DNA of 50,505 nucleotides from Nitrospinota bacterium (GTDB taxonomy: Bacteria > Nitrospinota_A > UBA7883): the NCBI GenBank assembly GCA_029881335.1, contig JAOUMU010000008.1, positions 1 through 50,505 of the forward strand, given 5' to 3'. Shown here piece by piece: positions 25,833-35,470 of this stretch. The notes beneath the pieces were generated by a model. It saw nothing but the letters and a program-made list of their open reading frames with translations. It had not been told where the DNA came from and searched no databases. Each line of letters starts with the position of its first letter. Within the stretch, counting starts at the first letter, position 1. A program made the translations under genes and the position numbers.

Positions 25833-28097
25833 ATGGATTCGCAAAACCAAGCTCCAGCGGCGCAGCCTAGAAACTTAAACCAGAGAGTTTTCCTGCAGTC
25901 ACTTCTGGTGGCCCTCACGGGGGGGCTTTCCATCTACATGTACGTAAACTTCGAGACATATTTTTCTGTTCATACGCAGATGTACATCGGCTGGAGCGCC
26001 TTTGGGCTCTTGTTCTTCGTATACCTTTTCGATGGTTCCAGGCGCGCTCCCTGGAGGATATTCGTCATCCTTGTCTCGTTCTTTCTCTCGCTGCGCTATA
26101 TATACTGGCGGGCGTTCGATACCCTGTTGTTCACAGGTCCATTCGACTTTTTAGGCATGGCTGTTCTTTTCCTGGCGGAATTGCACGCCCTGGGGCTGCA
26201 TCTTCTGAGCATGGTGATAAACATCTGGCCTCTGGACCGAAAGCCGATCCCTCTGCCCGACGATCAATCCCTGCTTCCCACTGTGGACGTGTTCATCCCC
26301 ACCTACACGGAGTCGATCGATATAGTAAAGGTGACGGCGATGGCCGCCAGCAATATGAATTACCCGAAGGATAAACTATTTGTGCATATCCTGGACGACG
26401 GAGGCACCATAGCCCGGCGGAACAATCCGAAGATCGGCGAGGAATCGTGGGCCAGGCACTATCAGATGCGGGTGATGGCAAAAGAGATAGGCGTGAACTA
26501 TATCACCAGGGAGGACAACAGCCACGCCAAGGCGGGAAATATCAATCACGCGCTGGATGTGTCCAGTGGCGACCTGATCCTGGTGCTTGACTGCGACCAT
26601 GTGCCTACCATGGATCTGCTGCAGAACACCGTGGGGCAGTTCCTGGCCGATGACAAGATGTATCTGGTGCAGACTCCCCACTTTTTCATAAATCCCACGC
26701 CTATAGAGAAAAACCTGCCGATCAACAGCAGGCTGCCGGTGGAGAACGACATGTTCTTCCAGATGATTCATCCGGGGCTGGACTCGTGGAACGCCAGCTA
26801 CTTCTGCGGATCGGCCGCCATTCTGCGCCGAAAGCATCTGGAGGAAGTTGGCGGCGTGCGCGGCAAGACCATCACCGAAGACGCGGAAACGAGCCTGGCC
26901 CTGCATGCCAGGGGGCTGAACAGCGCTTATATCAACCGCCCCATGATCTGTGGCCTCTCTCCGGAGACATTCAACGACTACGTGACCCAGCGGACCCGGT
27001 GGGCTCAGGGGATGACCCAGATATTCCTGATGAACAATCTTCTGTTCATGCCTGGGCTGACGCTGATGCAGCGTCTGGCCTATTTCAACTCCTGCTTCTT
27101 CTGGTTTTTCGGGTTGTCCCGCTTTGTCTTTTACATCGCGCCGGCCATGTTCCTGATGTTCAATCTGCAGGTGTATCACGCGTCGCTGCTGCAGGTGCTG
27201 GCGTATGCGCTGCCATACGTGTTCAGTGTATATGTGATGATGGACTTTCTGTACGGCAAGTCCCGGGCGCCCCTTTTCTCCAACATATACGAAAGCGTCC
27301 AGTCGCTTTTTCTGATTCCGGCGGTGATATCCGTGATGTTGAATCCCACAAAGCCCACCTTCAAGATCACTCCGAAAGGCTCCACCCAGGAAAAGGAGTT
27401 TATCAATCCGCTGGCGTCCTCCTTCATGGCGGTGGTGTTGATTAATGTTGTGGCGCTCGGGCTGGCCGGTGTCAAGTGGATCGAGTATCCGATATACAGG
27501 GATGTCATATATATAACCGGTGGGTGGTGCGTGTTCAACATTTTCATGTCGATCCTGTCGCTGGGGGCTTTCTGGGAACGAAGGCAGGTGCGCAAACATC
27601 ACCGCATTCTCGCCAAAGGTGAGGTGCGGGTCTATTTCCCCAGGCTAATTGAAACCTTCCATGCGGACCTTACGGATATCTCCCTCTCCGGGCTGGGGAT
27701 GAAGGTTCGTCTCCCCCAGGCGGTGGGGCAGGATGAGCGGGCCCAGCTAACAGTTAAAGACAGCTACGGAAACATGTATAATTTCGATGCGACTGTTAAA
27801 AGAGTCTTTAAAAGAGGGGATATGTACAACCTGGGCTCGGAGTTCATAGCGGAAAAGGAGACGTTCGCAAATGCGATCCGTTTCGTGTATGGAGACAGCC
27901 AGCGCTGGGTGGATGTGTGGAGTCAGGAGGTGGCTTCCGGGGGGTACAGGGTGATCATAATTCACTTCTTTATGATGGGTCTCAAAGGTCTGGTCGGGGT
28001 GTCCATATCCATGGCGGGCTCCTTTTGGGAATATATCCAGGATGGCTGGAAACACTACTTTACAAGGCTGAAGAAATCGTATGCTTACTCGAAATGA
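25833..28097 (+). CDS. bcsA: Cellulose synthase catalytic subunit with PilZ domain
   Basis: 754 residues. GT2 processive synthase that polymerises UDP-glucose and exports the chain through the inner membrane. About four N-terminal membrane helices come first. The catalytic domain has DDG near 186, DCDH near 251, the FCGS motif in SYFCGSAAI, TED near 347 and QRTRW near 385-389. More membrane helices follow, then a C-terminal PilZ domain (about 588-690). The PilZ arginine motif is RQVRKHHR and its second motif is DISLSG, so c-di-GMP control is likely. The start lacks a good nearby ribosome site; AAGGAG is 25 bases upstream and no earlier in-frame start exists. First gene of bcsABZC; it overlaps bcsB by 17 bases. 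Confidence 0.97.
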   Translation: MDSQNQAPAAQPRNLNQRVFLQSLLVALTGGLSIYMYVNFETYFSVHTQMYIGWSAFGLLFFVYLFDGSRRAPWRIFVILVSFFLSLRYIYWRAFDTLLFTGPFDFLGMAVLFLAELHALGLHLLSMVINIWPLDRKPIPLPDDQSLLPTVDVFIPTYTESIDIVKVTAMAASNMNYPKDKLFVHILDDGGTIARRNNPKIGEESWARHYQMRVMAKEIGVNYITREDNSHAKAGNINHALDVSSGDLILVLDCDHVPTMDLLQNTVGQFLADDKMYLVQTPHFFINPTPIEKNLPINSRLPVENDMFFQMIHPGLDSWNASYFCGSAAILRRKHLEEVGGVRGKTITEDAETSLALHARGLNSAYINRPMICGLSPETFNDYVTQRTRWAQGMTQIFLMNNLLFMPGLTLMQRLAYFNSCFFWFFGLSRFVFYIAPAMFLMFNLQVYHASLLQVLAYALPYVFSVYVMMDFLYGKSRAPLFSNIYESVQSLFLIPAVISVMLNPTKPTFKITPKGSTQEKEFINPLASSFMAVVLINVVALGLAGVKWIEYPIYRDVIYITGGWCVFNIFMSILSLGAFWERRQVRKHHRILAKGEVRVYFPRLIETFHADLTDISLSGLGMKVRLPQAVGQDERAQLTVKDSYGNMYNFDATVKRVFKRGDMYNLGSEFIAEKETFANAIRFVYGDSQRWVDVWSQEVASGGYRVIIIHFFMMGLKGLVGVSISMAGSFWEYIQDGWKHYFTRLKKSYAYSK

Positions 28098-30264
28098 ACG
28101 AAGGATCCTCTTTGGGACTGTCATATGTCTCATGGCCGCTACCGCCGCCCCAGGAATCGCGAGGGGAGAAATAATCGAGATTCCGCTCAACAAGCTGACG
28201 CCCTATTCAATAGTGGACCTCCGCTGCGTAAACGGCACCCATGAGATATCGATCCCCATTCCGGAACGGTGGAGCGTGAAAAGCGCTGTCCTGAAGATTA
28301 CATACGCCGCCTCTCCGGTGCTGGTAAAAGCGGAATCGAGGCTAACCGCCAGGATAAACGATTTCCCTGTTGGCTATATTCCCCTGGATCCTTCCAAGCA
28401 CAAGATGGTGGCGGACCTGATAATTCCGCCGGAGATGATGAAGCCGGGATACAACACGCTGGCGCTGGAGGTTTTCCAGCACTATTCTCAAAAGGAGTGT
28501 GAATTCCCCTGCTCGCCGGACCTATGGACGAAAATCATGCTGGAGGAATCCTCCCTGATCGTGAACTACGACCAGAAGCCTTTTCCCCTTGCGCTCTCCT
28601 CCTTTTCCAAGATAATGTTCGATCCGAAAACACTTCCTCACGGACGGGTGAACATCGTTACGGAGGGCGCCTCCGACGAGATCATCAGCGCGGCGGTGAT
28701 CGCCGCCTCCGGTATAGCCAAGCGGTTCGACTATCGCGAAGTCCATTTCTCCGTCTCCCAGGATATCCTGCCTGGCGTGGATAACGCGCTCATTGGCCGT
28801 GCGGAATTTGTGATGGATTTTTTGAAACAAAGAGATATCCAGATGGCCCCCCCCACCGCCGGGTTACTGGCCATGGAAAAGCTGCCGGTGGAAAAGGTGG
28901 ACGCCGATGGAGAAAAATATTACGAAAAATCCCCATCCCACGCGCTGGTGATAATCTCCGGGCGCGACTACAACGATGTGAAGATAGCCTCGGAAACCCT
29001 GGCGAACATGACCGTGTCATTCCCCGGTTCCGCTCAGATGACCACAACAGGTTTTTCCATGCCGGAGATCGAGCTTTATTCCGGCAGGCTGGTGCTCACC
29101 GCCGACAGAAAATACGATTTCAAAACCCTGAACATGCCCACTCACACCTTCACCGGATTCAATTCCTCCCCCAGGGGGATCACCTTTCGGTTGCCCGCCG
29201 ATTTCCTGATAAAAAGCAACCAGAAGTCCACGCTATCGTTAAACTTCACCTATGGCCCAGGCTTCGGGACCACTTCCTCTTTCAATCTGCTGCTCAACAA
29301 CAAGGTTATCCGGTCAATACATCTCGATTCCAGAAACGGAGCCTTTATCGAGAATTACAAAGTGGATATCCCCGCATATATGTTCCGGGTGGGGACCAAT
29401 ACCATCAGCTTCGAGCCGCATATGGCCCCGGAAGCAAAGCTGTGCGATTTTATACAGACCGGAAACCTTATCCTTACATTGTTCGATTCCTCCACCCTAT
29501 ACTTTCCCCCTATGCCCCATTTCGTGGAGTTGCCCAAGATAGAGCTGTTCCTGCTGAACGGATTCCCGTTCACCAGGTGGCCAGACGGCTATGATTCTCT
29601 GCTGTATCTGGCGGATGGCGATAACGTGACCGTGGAGGCGGCCCTCAACATCATAGGCTTCATGACCCAGCGCAACGGCTTCCCCCTCTTCGGGATGGAG
29701 GTCACCACCAAGCCGCCGATCGATTGGAAAGGTGAACTGCTGGTTGTGGGGCAGGCGGATAAAATCAGCCCGAAGTTGCTGAAAAACGCTCCGCTGACAT
29801 TCGGAAAAGTCTTCAAGATCCCATACCCCGTGGTGACAAGCTGGGAAGGAGACGCCACTCTGGCCATCAGCGAGAGCAAGGCGGAGTTCGGCGCAAACCG
29901 AGGACTCTTTATGGAGTTTCAATCGCCGTTCCAGGCTGGAAGGACCGTATTTCTGATGGCTGCGGCTGGGCCGGAGGAGCTAGTGCGGACCAGCAAAGCG
30001 ATGCTGGATCCTGGAGTGCAGGCCAAAATGGAGGGAGACATATCTCTGGTGGAACTGGACGAGCCAAATTACACCGTTACCTCCTATTCAGCTGGAAAAA
30101 AATACACCACTGGCAAGTCTGGCAAGATATCCAAACTCGAAAACTTTCTGATGTCCGACCCGCGGATGTACTACGCCTCCATCATACTGTTGATCCTGAC
30201 CGCGGGTACACTGGCATTCTTTCTGATGAAAAGATTTTTTAAGGGCAGGACCAGGAAAGCCTGA
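28081..30264 (+). CDS. bcsB: Cellulose synthase periplasmic subunit BcsB
   Basis: 727 residues. Signal sequence at 1 to about 29 (a hydrophobic run ending near APGIARG), a large periplasmic body and a C-terminal membrane anchor (about 700-718, IILLILTAGTLAFFLM) followed by a basic tail. This is the layout of BcsB, which guides the glucan through the periplasm and anchors BcsA. The pattern IPIPERWSVKSAVLKITY and the later beta-rich carbohydrate-binding and flavodoxin-like repeats fit the family. The start overlaps the end of bcsA, so translation is coupled. It is 58 bases upstream of bcsZ. Confidence 0.9.
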   Translation: MLTRNERRILFGTVICLMAATAAPGIARGEIIEIPLNKLTPYSIVDLRCVNGTHEISIPIPERWSVKSAVLKITYAASPVLVKAESRLTARINDFPVGYIPLDPSKHKMVADLIIPPEMMKPGYNTLALEVFQHYSQKECEFPCSPDLWTKIMLEESSLIVNYDQKPFPLALSSFSKIMFDPKTLPHGRVNIVTEGASDEIISAAVIAASGIAKRFDYREVHFSVSQDILPGVDNALIGRAEFVMDFLKQRDIQMAPPTAGLLAMEKLPVEKVDADGEKYYEKSPSHALVIISGRDYNDVKIASETLANMTVSFPGSAQMTTTGFSMPEIELYSGRLVLTADRKYDFKTLNMPTHTFTGFNSSPRGITFRLPADFLIKSNQKSTLSLNFTYGPGFGTTSSFNLLLNNKVIRSIHLDSRNGAFIENYKVDIPAYMFRVGTNTISFEPHMAPEAKLCDFIQTGNLILTLFDSSTLYFPPMPHFVELPKIELFLLNGFPFTRWPDGYDSLLYLADGDNVTVEAALNIIGFMTQRNGFPLFGMEVTTKPPIDWKGELLVVGQADKISPKLLKNAPLTFGKVFKIPYPVVTSWEGDATLAISESKAEFGANRGLFMEFQSPFQAGRTVFLMAAAGPEELVRTSKAMLDPGVQAKMEGDISLVELDEPNYTVTSYSAGKKYTTGKSGKISKLENFLMSDPRMYYASIILLILTAGTLAFFLMKRFFKGRTRKA

Positions 30265-30322
30265 CCATGAATGGCCCCCGTGGTTATGTTCACGGCCGAC
30301 AACGGGGTGTTAAGGATTACAC

Positions 30323-31411
30323 ATGGCGAATAGGATAATGGGACAGGTAGCCTCACGGTTGAGCTCCTGGACAGTGGTGGCCCTGACGCTGGCGATGGGG
30401 GTGTGGGCCTTGCCGGCGGCCGCGGGGGGAAAGGAAGCGGGCTTGTGGGAGCGGTATAAGAAGACCTTCATAACCGGCGATGGACGCGTGGTGGATTTTC
30501 CCCAGGGGGAAATCAGCCACTCCGAGGGGCAGGGCTACTCCATGCTCCTGGCCCTGGAATATGGCGACAGAGGGACTTTCGACATCCTGTGGAACTGGAC
30601 CAGGCAAAACCTGGCGGTACGGTCCGACGGGCTGCTGGCCTGGAGATGGGGAAAAAGAGTGACAGGCGCCTGGGGAGTCATCGACTACAACAACGCCACC
30701 GATGGCGATCTTCTGGTGGCCCTGGCCCTGGTGAAGGCGGGCGCCAAATGGAATAACCAGGATCTTGCCAATAGCGGTTTGGGACTGGCTCGCGCTATCC
30801 GGCAAAACCTGGTGGTCGAACGCAACGGGTGGACCTATCTTCTCCCCGGCCATTATGGGTTCGAATTCAACGGGGGTTTTACCCTCAATCCCTCATACAT
30901 GATCCACTCCGCTTTTGAGTTATTCGCCCGGGTCGACAAGACGGGCGCCGCCACATGGCGGAATATCCAAAAAGGCGCCGGGCGACTGGCCGAAAAAAGC
31001 AGGTTTGGCCAGATGGCTCTTCCGGCGGACTGGGTGGCGGTGGATGGGAAGGGAAACATCCGCCTCCATTGGGAAAAATGCCCCTATTCGGGAAAGGAAG
31101 CGGTGCGCGTGTTCCTATACTCCTCTTTCGATAGATCCATAAAGTCGATACCGGGGCTTGATGGGATCCTGGGCTTCTACCATAAGTTCGGATATATTCC
31201 GATGCAGGTGGACCTGATGTCCAGCGAGATGGCCATGGAGCCCGCTCCCGGCGGCTTCTACGCGGTCTATGCCAGGGCCGCCGCCACTGCGGGGAAGGCC
31301 TCCATCTCCAGAAAGCTGTTCCAGGAGGCAAGGGCCGCCCTGGACAGGGAAGATAAAAACTATTATTCGCTCGTTCTATATCTGCTGGCTACCAGCGAAG
31401 GGGTGCTATGA
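30323..31411 (+). CDS. bcsZ: Periplasmic endo-1,4-glucanase, glycoside hydrolase family 8
   Basis: 362 residues with an N-terminal signal peptide (cleavage probable near ALPAAAGG, about residue 35). The catalytic acid region is ISHSEGQGYSMLLAL, with the Glu of SEGQ near residue 68; in Escherichia coli BcsZ the corresponding Glu is the proton donor. NNATDGDLLVALAL near 122-135 holds the conserved Asp. Length and motifs are standard for BcsZ, which trims or detangles cellulose during export. Its stop overlaps the bcsC start (ATGA). Identification is secure. Confidence 0.95.
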   Translation: MANRIMGQVASRLSSWTVVALTLAMGVWALPAAAGGKEAGLWERYKKTFITGDGRVVDFPQGEISHSEGQGYSMLLALEYGDRGTFDILWNWTRQNLAVRSDGLLAWRWGKRVTGAWGVIDYNNATDGDLLVALALVKAGAKWNNQDLANSGLGLARAIRQNLVVERNGWTYLLPGHYGFEFNGGFTLNPSYMIHSAFELFARVDKTGAATWRNIQKGAGRLAEKSRFGQMALPADWVAVDGKGNIRLHWEKCPYSGKEAVRVFLYSSFDRSIKSIPGLDGILGFYHKFGYIPMQVDLMSSEMAMEPAPGGFYAVYARAAATAGKASISRKLFQEARAALDREDKNYYSLVLYLLATSEGVL

Positions 31412-33174
31412 AAACCAGAAATATTATCAACGTCGCGTTCGTTCTCCTTGTGCTGTCATCCGCCATGGCCCCGGCCCAGCAGTTGGGAGGAAACCAGGCC
31501 CTGGCGGAGGGCTGGAACCTTTTAAACATAGGAGCCTACGATGAGGCTTATCAAAATTTCCAGCGCGCGTGGGAAACCGAATCGTTGAGGGAAAACGCCG
31601 CCCAGGGTATGGCCTTTTCACTGATGAAGCAGGATAAGCTGGACGAGGCCTTGAAAGTGGCCGAAAGCTTTCCTCCGGACCACAAGGTCTTCGGCCCGAT
31701 CCGGCGCGATATCACATCCCAAAAAGCACTGGGAGCGTTTAACGCCAAAAACTATCCGGTCGCCGAAGCGGGATTCCGGAAGCTGATCGAAATGGGCTCC
31801 AAGGATCCTGCCATGAAAACTCTTTTGGGTTGGTCGCTTTTCCATCAGGGGAAGGAAGCGGAGGCGTCTCCCATTTTTATGGACGCATATGAAAACACCA
31901 GAGACCCGAAGAACGCGGAGGCGGCGCTGCTGGCTTTCGGCAGGTCTGGTGATGTGGAAGGAGGGGTCGACTTTTCCACCACACTGGCCGACTCCGGGGA
32001 CCCAACGTTGGTCAAGCTGGCGGGAGATTTTCTTTATGGAAAAGGGATGCCAATCAGAGCCGCCCAGGCCGACCCGGCCCCGGACAGACCCTATGTGAAC
32101 GCCGATAAGCCCAGAATAGAGGTGGGGGCGATCTACAGGACCAAGACCGGGGACGACGGATTGTCCAAACTTACCGATGTCTCTTTACCGATCACTTACT
32201 CACACCCATATGAAACTGGCAATGAGCTTTCCATATCGATAATTCCGGTCAGCCTGGACTCCGGCTCGGCCCCTTCCAGGCCCCAGGCGGGAAGCTTCTA
32301 TAACAAGACCTCCGCAAAGGAACGGGAGGTGAACACGAAAGTGAACGCCTTTATTCCCCGGATGACCTACAAGCGTGAAGGGGCGATCCGGTACACGGCA
32401 CAGATGGGCGCCTCCCCCATATCAGGGGAGATCGACCCGGCCCCCACGTTTCTGTTGAAAGCCCAGGGGGGGTGGTTCACCGCGTCGGCCTACCAGGGGC
32501 CGGTCACGGAATCTATCCTCTCCTACACCGGCCTGGCGGACCCGTATGGGGCCGGGGCTTGGGGGCGGGTGCTGAAAACAGGCGCCTCGGCGGAGTTCAT
32601 TATCACCTTCATGGGCCCCCACTGGTTCTCCATCGGTGGCGGTTATAACCAGTACTCCGGCGAGGGAGTGGTGGATAACACCGACTTCAACGCCACCACC
32701 AGCGTGGGCCGCGCTTTCTCCACGGAAAGCTGGGACATCGCCGCCGGATTGTTCGCCTACACCGCCCGGTTCGACAAAAACTCCAACTTCTTCACCTGGG
32801 GCCATGGTGGATATTTCAGCCCCCAGGAGTTTTTGCTGGGTGGAGTGATGCTCTCCATGGAGACCAAACCGGTGGACGATTTCTGGGCGGAGGTGAAGCT
32901 GTCCGCTTCATATATGAATTTCGTCAACGATGAGTCCTCCAAGTATCCTCTCTCCAATGATTCCAGGCTCAATGCGGAGGTTTATCCAGGCGATGATATT
33001 AGCCAGATGGGATACGCCATAAGCGGGAGGATGTATAAGCAGTTCGCCAGCCACTGGCTGGCGGGAGCGGGGGCCACCTTCAACAAGGCCTCCGATTATA
33101 CGGAGACCATATTCATGGTGACGCTGCGATACCAGTTTGGATTGCGCAGAGCTGTTCTTTTCGTCAAGGAGTGA
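31408..33174 (+). CDS. bcsC: Compact BcsC-like cellulose export protein (TPR plus outer-membrane barrel)
   Basis: 588 residues. Signal peptide at about 1-24, about five helical TPR-like repeats (AEGWNLLNIGAYDEAYQNF; MAFSLMKQDKLDEAL; LGWSLFHQGKEAEA), then from about residue 255 a BcsC-type C-terminal beta barrel. The diagnostic GHGGYFSPQEF is near residues 465-475 and the chain ends in an aromatic-rich strand. Classical BcsC has nearly twenty TPRs and about 1150 residues, so this is roughly half-size. It should still span the outer membrane; the shorter periplasmic arm is the oddity. It is the last gene of the cellulose operon and is convergent with the kinase-cyclase gene, leaving 27 bases. 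Confidence 0.88.
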   Translation: MKTRNIINVAFVLLVLSSAMAPAQQLGGNQALAEGWNLLNIGAYDEAYQNFQRAWETESLRENAAQGMAFSLMKQDKLDEALKVAESFPPDHKVFGPIRRDITSQKALGAFNAKNYPVAEAGFRKLIEMGSKDPAMKTLLGWSLFHQGKEAEASPIFMDAYENTRDPKNAEAALLAFGRSGDVEGGVDFSTTLADSGDPTLVKLAGDFLYGKGMPIRAAQADPAPDRPYVNADKPRIEVGAIYRTKTGDDGLSKLTDVSLPITYSHPYETGNELSISIIPVSLDSGSAPSRPQAGSFYNKTSAKEREVNTKVNAFIPRMTYKREGAIRYTAQMGASPISGEIDPAPTFLLKAQGGWFTASAYQGPVTESILSYTGLADPYGAGAWGRVLKTGASAEFIITFMGPHWFSIGGGYNQYSGEGVVDNTDFNATTSVGRAFSTESWDIAAGLFAYTARFDKNSNFFTWGHGGYFSPQEFLLGGVMLSMETKPVDDFWAEVKLSASYMNFVNDESSKYPLSNDSRLNAEVYPGDDISQMGYAISGRMYKQFASHWLAGAGATFNKASDYTETIFMVTLRYQFGLRRAVLFVKE

Positions 33175-33201
33175 CCACCGCATCTGCCGCCTCTGGCCAG
33201 G

Positions 33202-35223
33202 CTATTTCGCTTTCGGCTTCTGCGCGGGCGCCTCAGGCGCAAGCGCCTTGGATTTGGGGGCTTTGGGCTCGGGAGCTTTAGACGCTTCTTCGGAGGAGGA
33301 GTGGTGCTCCACGCTTCTTTTTTCCGGCGTGTCTCCAGAGCCGGAAACCAGCTTGCCGACCAGCACCAGCGCCGCCACCAGCGCCAGGGGAATCACCACG
33401 AAAACCGCCACCTTGGATAATGCGGACATCCCGCCGGAGACCGCATCGGCCTTTGCGGCCAATCCCTTGCGGTCCGCTTCTATCTCGTCATCCTTCCAGA
33501 AAGCTTTGTATGCGCGGAAAGTCTCCTTTTTCCCTTTCAGGGTGACATCCTTGACGAACCGCAAGTAGAACTCCTCCTTGCGGGGCAGGGAGTTGAAAGT
33601 CTCCTCGGAGAGGAATATCTCCCCCGGCCCCGATGATGACTCGAACCTGGAGGCAGTGTTCACTGTATCACCGAAGATGTCGTCCTTCTCCATAATGCAG
33701 CTGCCGGTGTGCATGCCGATCCGGATAAGGATTGAGGTTTTGAACTTCCCGGAGAGGTTTAGCTGGTCCATCTCTTTTTGTATCCGGATGGAAGCGCGCA
33801 CCGCGTCCTGAGCGCTCCCAAAGTGGGACAAGGTACCGTCCCCAATGGTCTTCACCAAAGTTCCCTGGTTTTCCGCGATGGCGGGGAAGACGATGTCGTT
33901 ATGGCTTTTCATCAGCATCCGGCTGGCCATATCCCCCTCCGTCTCGGCGATGGTGGTGGAGCCTTTTAAGTCAGTGAAAACCACAGTCAGGATCTTGGTG
34001 AATTTCTTGGCGAACTGGCTCTCCATCCTGGCCTTCTGCTCCAGGAACAACTCCAGTTCGTCTGCCTCGCCTCCTGTATCTGATTCCGAGCCGGTCTGGA
34101 ACTGGTCGGCCTGGCCGCGGGCCACGGAGCCGCTGGAAGGGGGCCGTCGGACACGCCCGCTGGAAGGGGGCCTTCTGTTGGCGCCACTGGAGGATGACCT
34201 CTTGGGGATAGCCTGGGTGGCGCCTCCTTCGGTTTCCCCCTCTATATTGATGGCCAAAGTGGCCCCGCCGGATTGGCCGCCCGACGTGTCGATTGTCTGG
34301 GTGGCGTCAGAGTCTACATTTACCTCATCCTCGTCGTCACCGAATGCTACAACCGGATCCTGGCTCGAATCTTCCACCATTTGAAAATTATCGGGATCCT
34401 CCATCAGGGCATACAGGTCATCAATAAGGTCGGTGATAACCCGGTATCGTTCCCCGGTGTCCTTGGCCATCATCTTGTTTATCACCATGTCCATGGCCGG
34501 TGGAAGATCCCCCTCTATGGCGCTGGGAGGGGGTGGATCGTCCTTAATGATCTTCAGCAGTATGCTGGTGAGAGTCTTTCCAGCGAAGGGGGAGGCCCCG
34601 GTCACCAGCTCATAATACATGACCCCCAGGCTGAAGATATCCGACCGGCCGTCGATCTTCTCCCCGTTCACCTGTTCCGGGGACATGTATTGGGGAGAGC
34701 CCACAGCCTGACCGGTTTGCGTCAGGGACGCGGCATCCTGAAGCCTGGCAAGGCCGAAATCGGTAATCTTTACCCTGTCGCCCTTCATGATCAGGATGTT
34801 GGCCGGCTTGATATCGCGGTGTACTATATGGCTCTCATGGGCCAGTTCCAGCCCCTCGGCCACCTGGAGGATCAGCCGCGTGGCCCTATCGAATCCCAGC
34901 CTCTTTTCCTTGTTCATGATATCGGCCAGGTCCACCCCCTCGATGAACTCCATGGCGATATAGTTTTGTCCCTCCTCTTCCCCTACGTCATACACTGTGA
35001 CGATATTGGGATGGGTGAGCTTGCCGGCGGCCCTGGCTTCCACCAGGAAGCGCTCCAGCATTTCCTCTTTTTTCTTGGGGTCGACGAAATCGTCGAATTT
35101 GATGATCTTCAGGGCGACAAGGCGGTCTATCCTTGGATCTCGGGCTTTGAGCACAATGCCCATTCCCCCTCGTCCCAGTTCACTGACTATCTCATATCTG
35201 CCGAGTGTTTTCGGTTGATCCAT
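33202..35223 (-). CDS. Ser/Thr protein kinase fused to a class III adenylate/guanylate cyclase, membrane-anchored
   Basis: 673 residues from the ATG at 35223; the longer frame to 35259 would need a TTG. Kinase: residues about 10-270, ELGRGGMG, VALKIIK (Lys39), HRDIKPAN (Asp137) and TDFGLA (Asp155), all catalytic residues present. Linker 270-395 is acidic then Ser/Pro/Arg-rich, with the short unit RRPPSSG repeated. Cyclase: 408-580, metal Asp418 in FTDLKGST, Asp462 in IGDG, Asp519 and the catalytic pair Asn522 and Arg526 in NTASRFES. A membrane helix lies at 604-624 with an Ala/Pro/Lys-rich tail. It is a soluble signalling pair tethered to the membrane. Cyclase activity is likely; its stimulus and product, and the kinase targets, are unknown. 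Convergent with bcsC and downstream of the acl terminator. Confidence 0.9.
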   Translation of the reverse strand: MDQPKTLGRYEIVSELGRGGMGIVLKARDPRIDRLVALKIIKFDDFVDPKKKEEMLERFLVEARAAGKLTHPNIVTVYDVGEEEGQNYIAMEFIEGVDLADIMNKEKRLGFDRATRLILQVAEGLELAHESHIVHRDIKPANILIMKGDRVKITDFGLARLQDAASLTQTGQAVGSPQYMSPEQVNGEKIDGRSDIFSLGVMYYELVTGASPFAGKTLTSILLKIIKDDPPPPSAIEGDLPPAMDMVINKMMAKDTGERYRVITDLIDDLYALMEDPDNFQMVEDSSQDPVVAFGDDEDEVNVDSDATQTIDTSGGQSGGATLAINIEGETEGGATQAIPKRSSSSGANRRPPSSGRVRRPPSSGSVARGQADQFQTGSESDTGGEADELELFLEQKARMESQFAKKFTKILTVVFTDLKGSTTIAETEGDMASRMLMKSHNDIVFPAIAENQGTLVKTIGDGTLSHFGSAQDAVRASIRIQKEMDQLNLSGKFKTSILIRIGMHTGSCIMEKDDIFGDTVNTASRFESSSGPGEIFLSEETFNSLPRKEEFYLRFVKDVTLKGKKETFRAYKAFWKDDEIEADRKGLAAKADAVSGGMSALSKVAVFVVIPLALVAALVLVGKLVSGSGDTPEKRSVEHHSSSEEASKAPEPKAPKSKALAPEAPAQKPKAK

Positions 35224-35411
35224 GGCCCACTCAAAAAATATTGTTTGCAAATTTGGCAACCTGGGCGCAAACCTTGACCGTTATCGCATAAAATGGCAAG
35301 CCGGATAAACTTCATTCCCCTTGTTCCAGCCCTTGCAGGCACCAGAATAACTCATTTTTCAAGTGGATAGTACTGTAATTTTACATTTTGCCCCGGATCA
35401 TTCCAGGGCAT

Positions 35412-35445
35412 AAAAAAAACCGGGGGACTGTCGCCAGTCCCCCGG
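35412..35445 (-). terminator. Rho-independent terminator of the ATP-citrate lyase operon
   Basis: A perfect 11-bp stem (35420-35430 with 35435-35445), loop TCGC or its complement, followed on the minus strand by eight T residues (35412-35419). It lies 26 bases after the last acl stop. This is a very strong hairpin. Confidence 0.93.
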
Positions 35446-35470
35446 AAAGAATATTCGCGAATTAAAAACC

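Noticed and set aside
34273-35277. Open frame of 334 codons on the plus strand opposite the kinase-cyclase gene
   Set aside because: The minus-strand protein has complete kinase and cyclase motifs. The plus frame has none and is a shadow.
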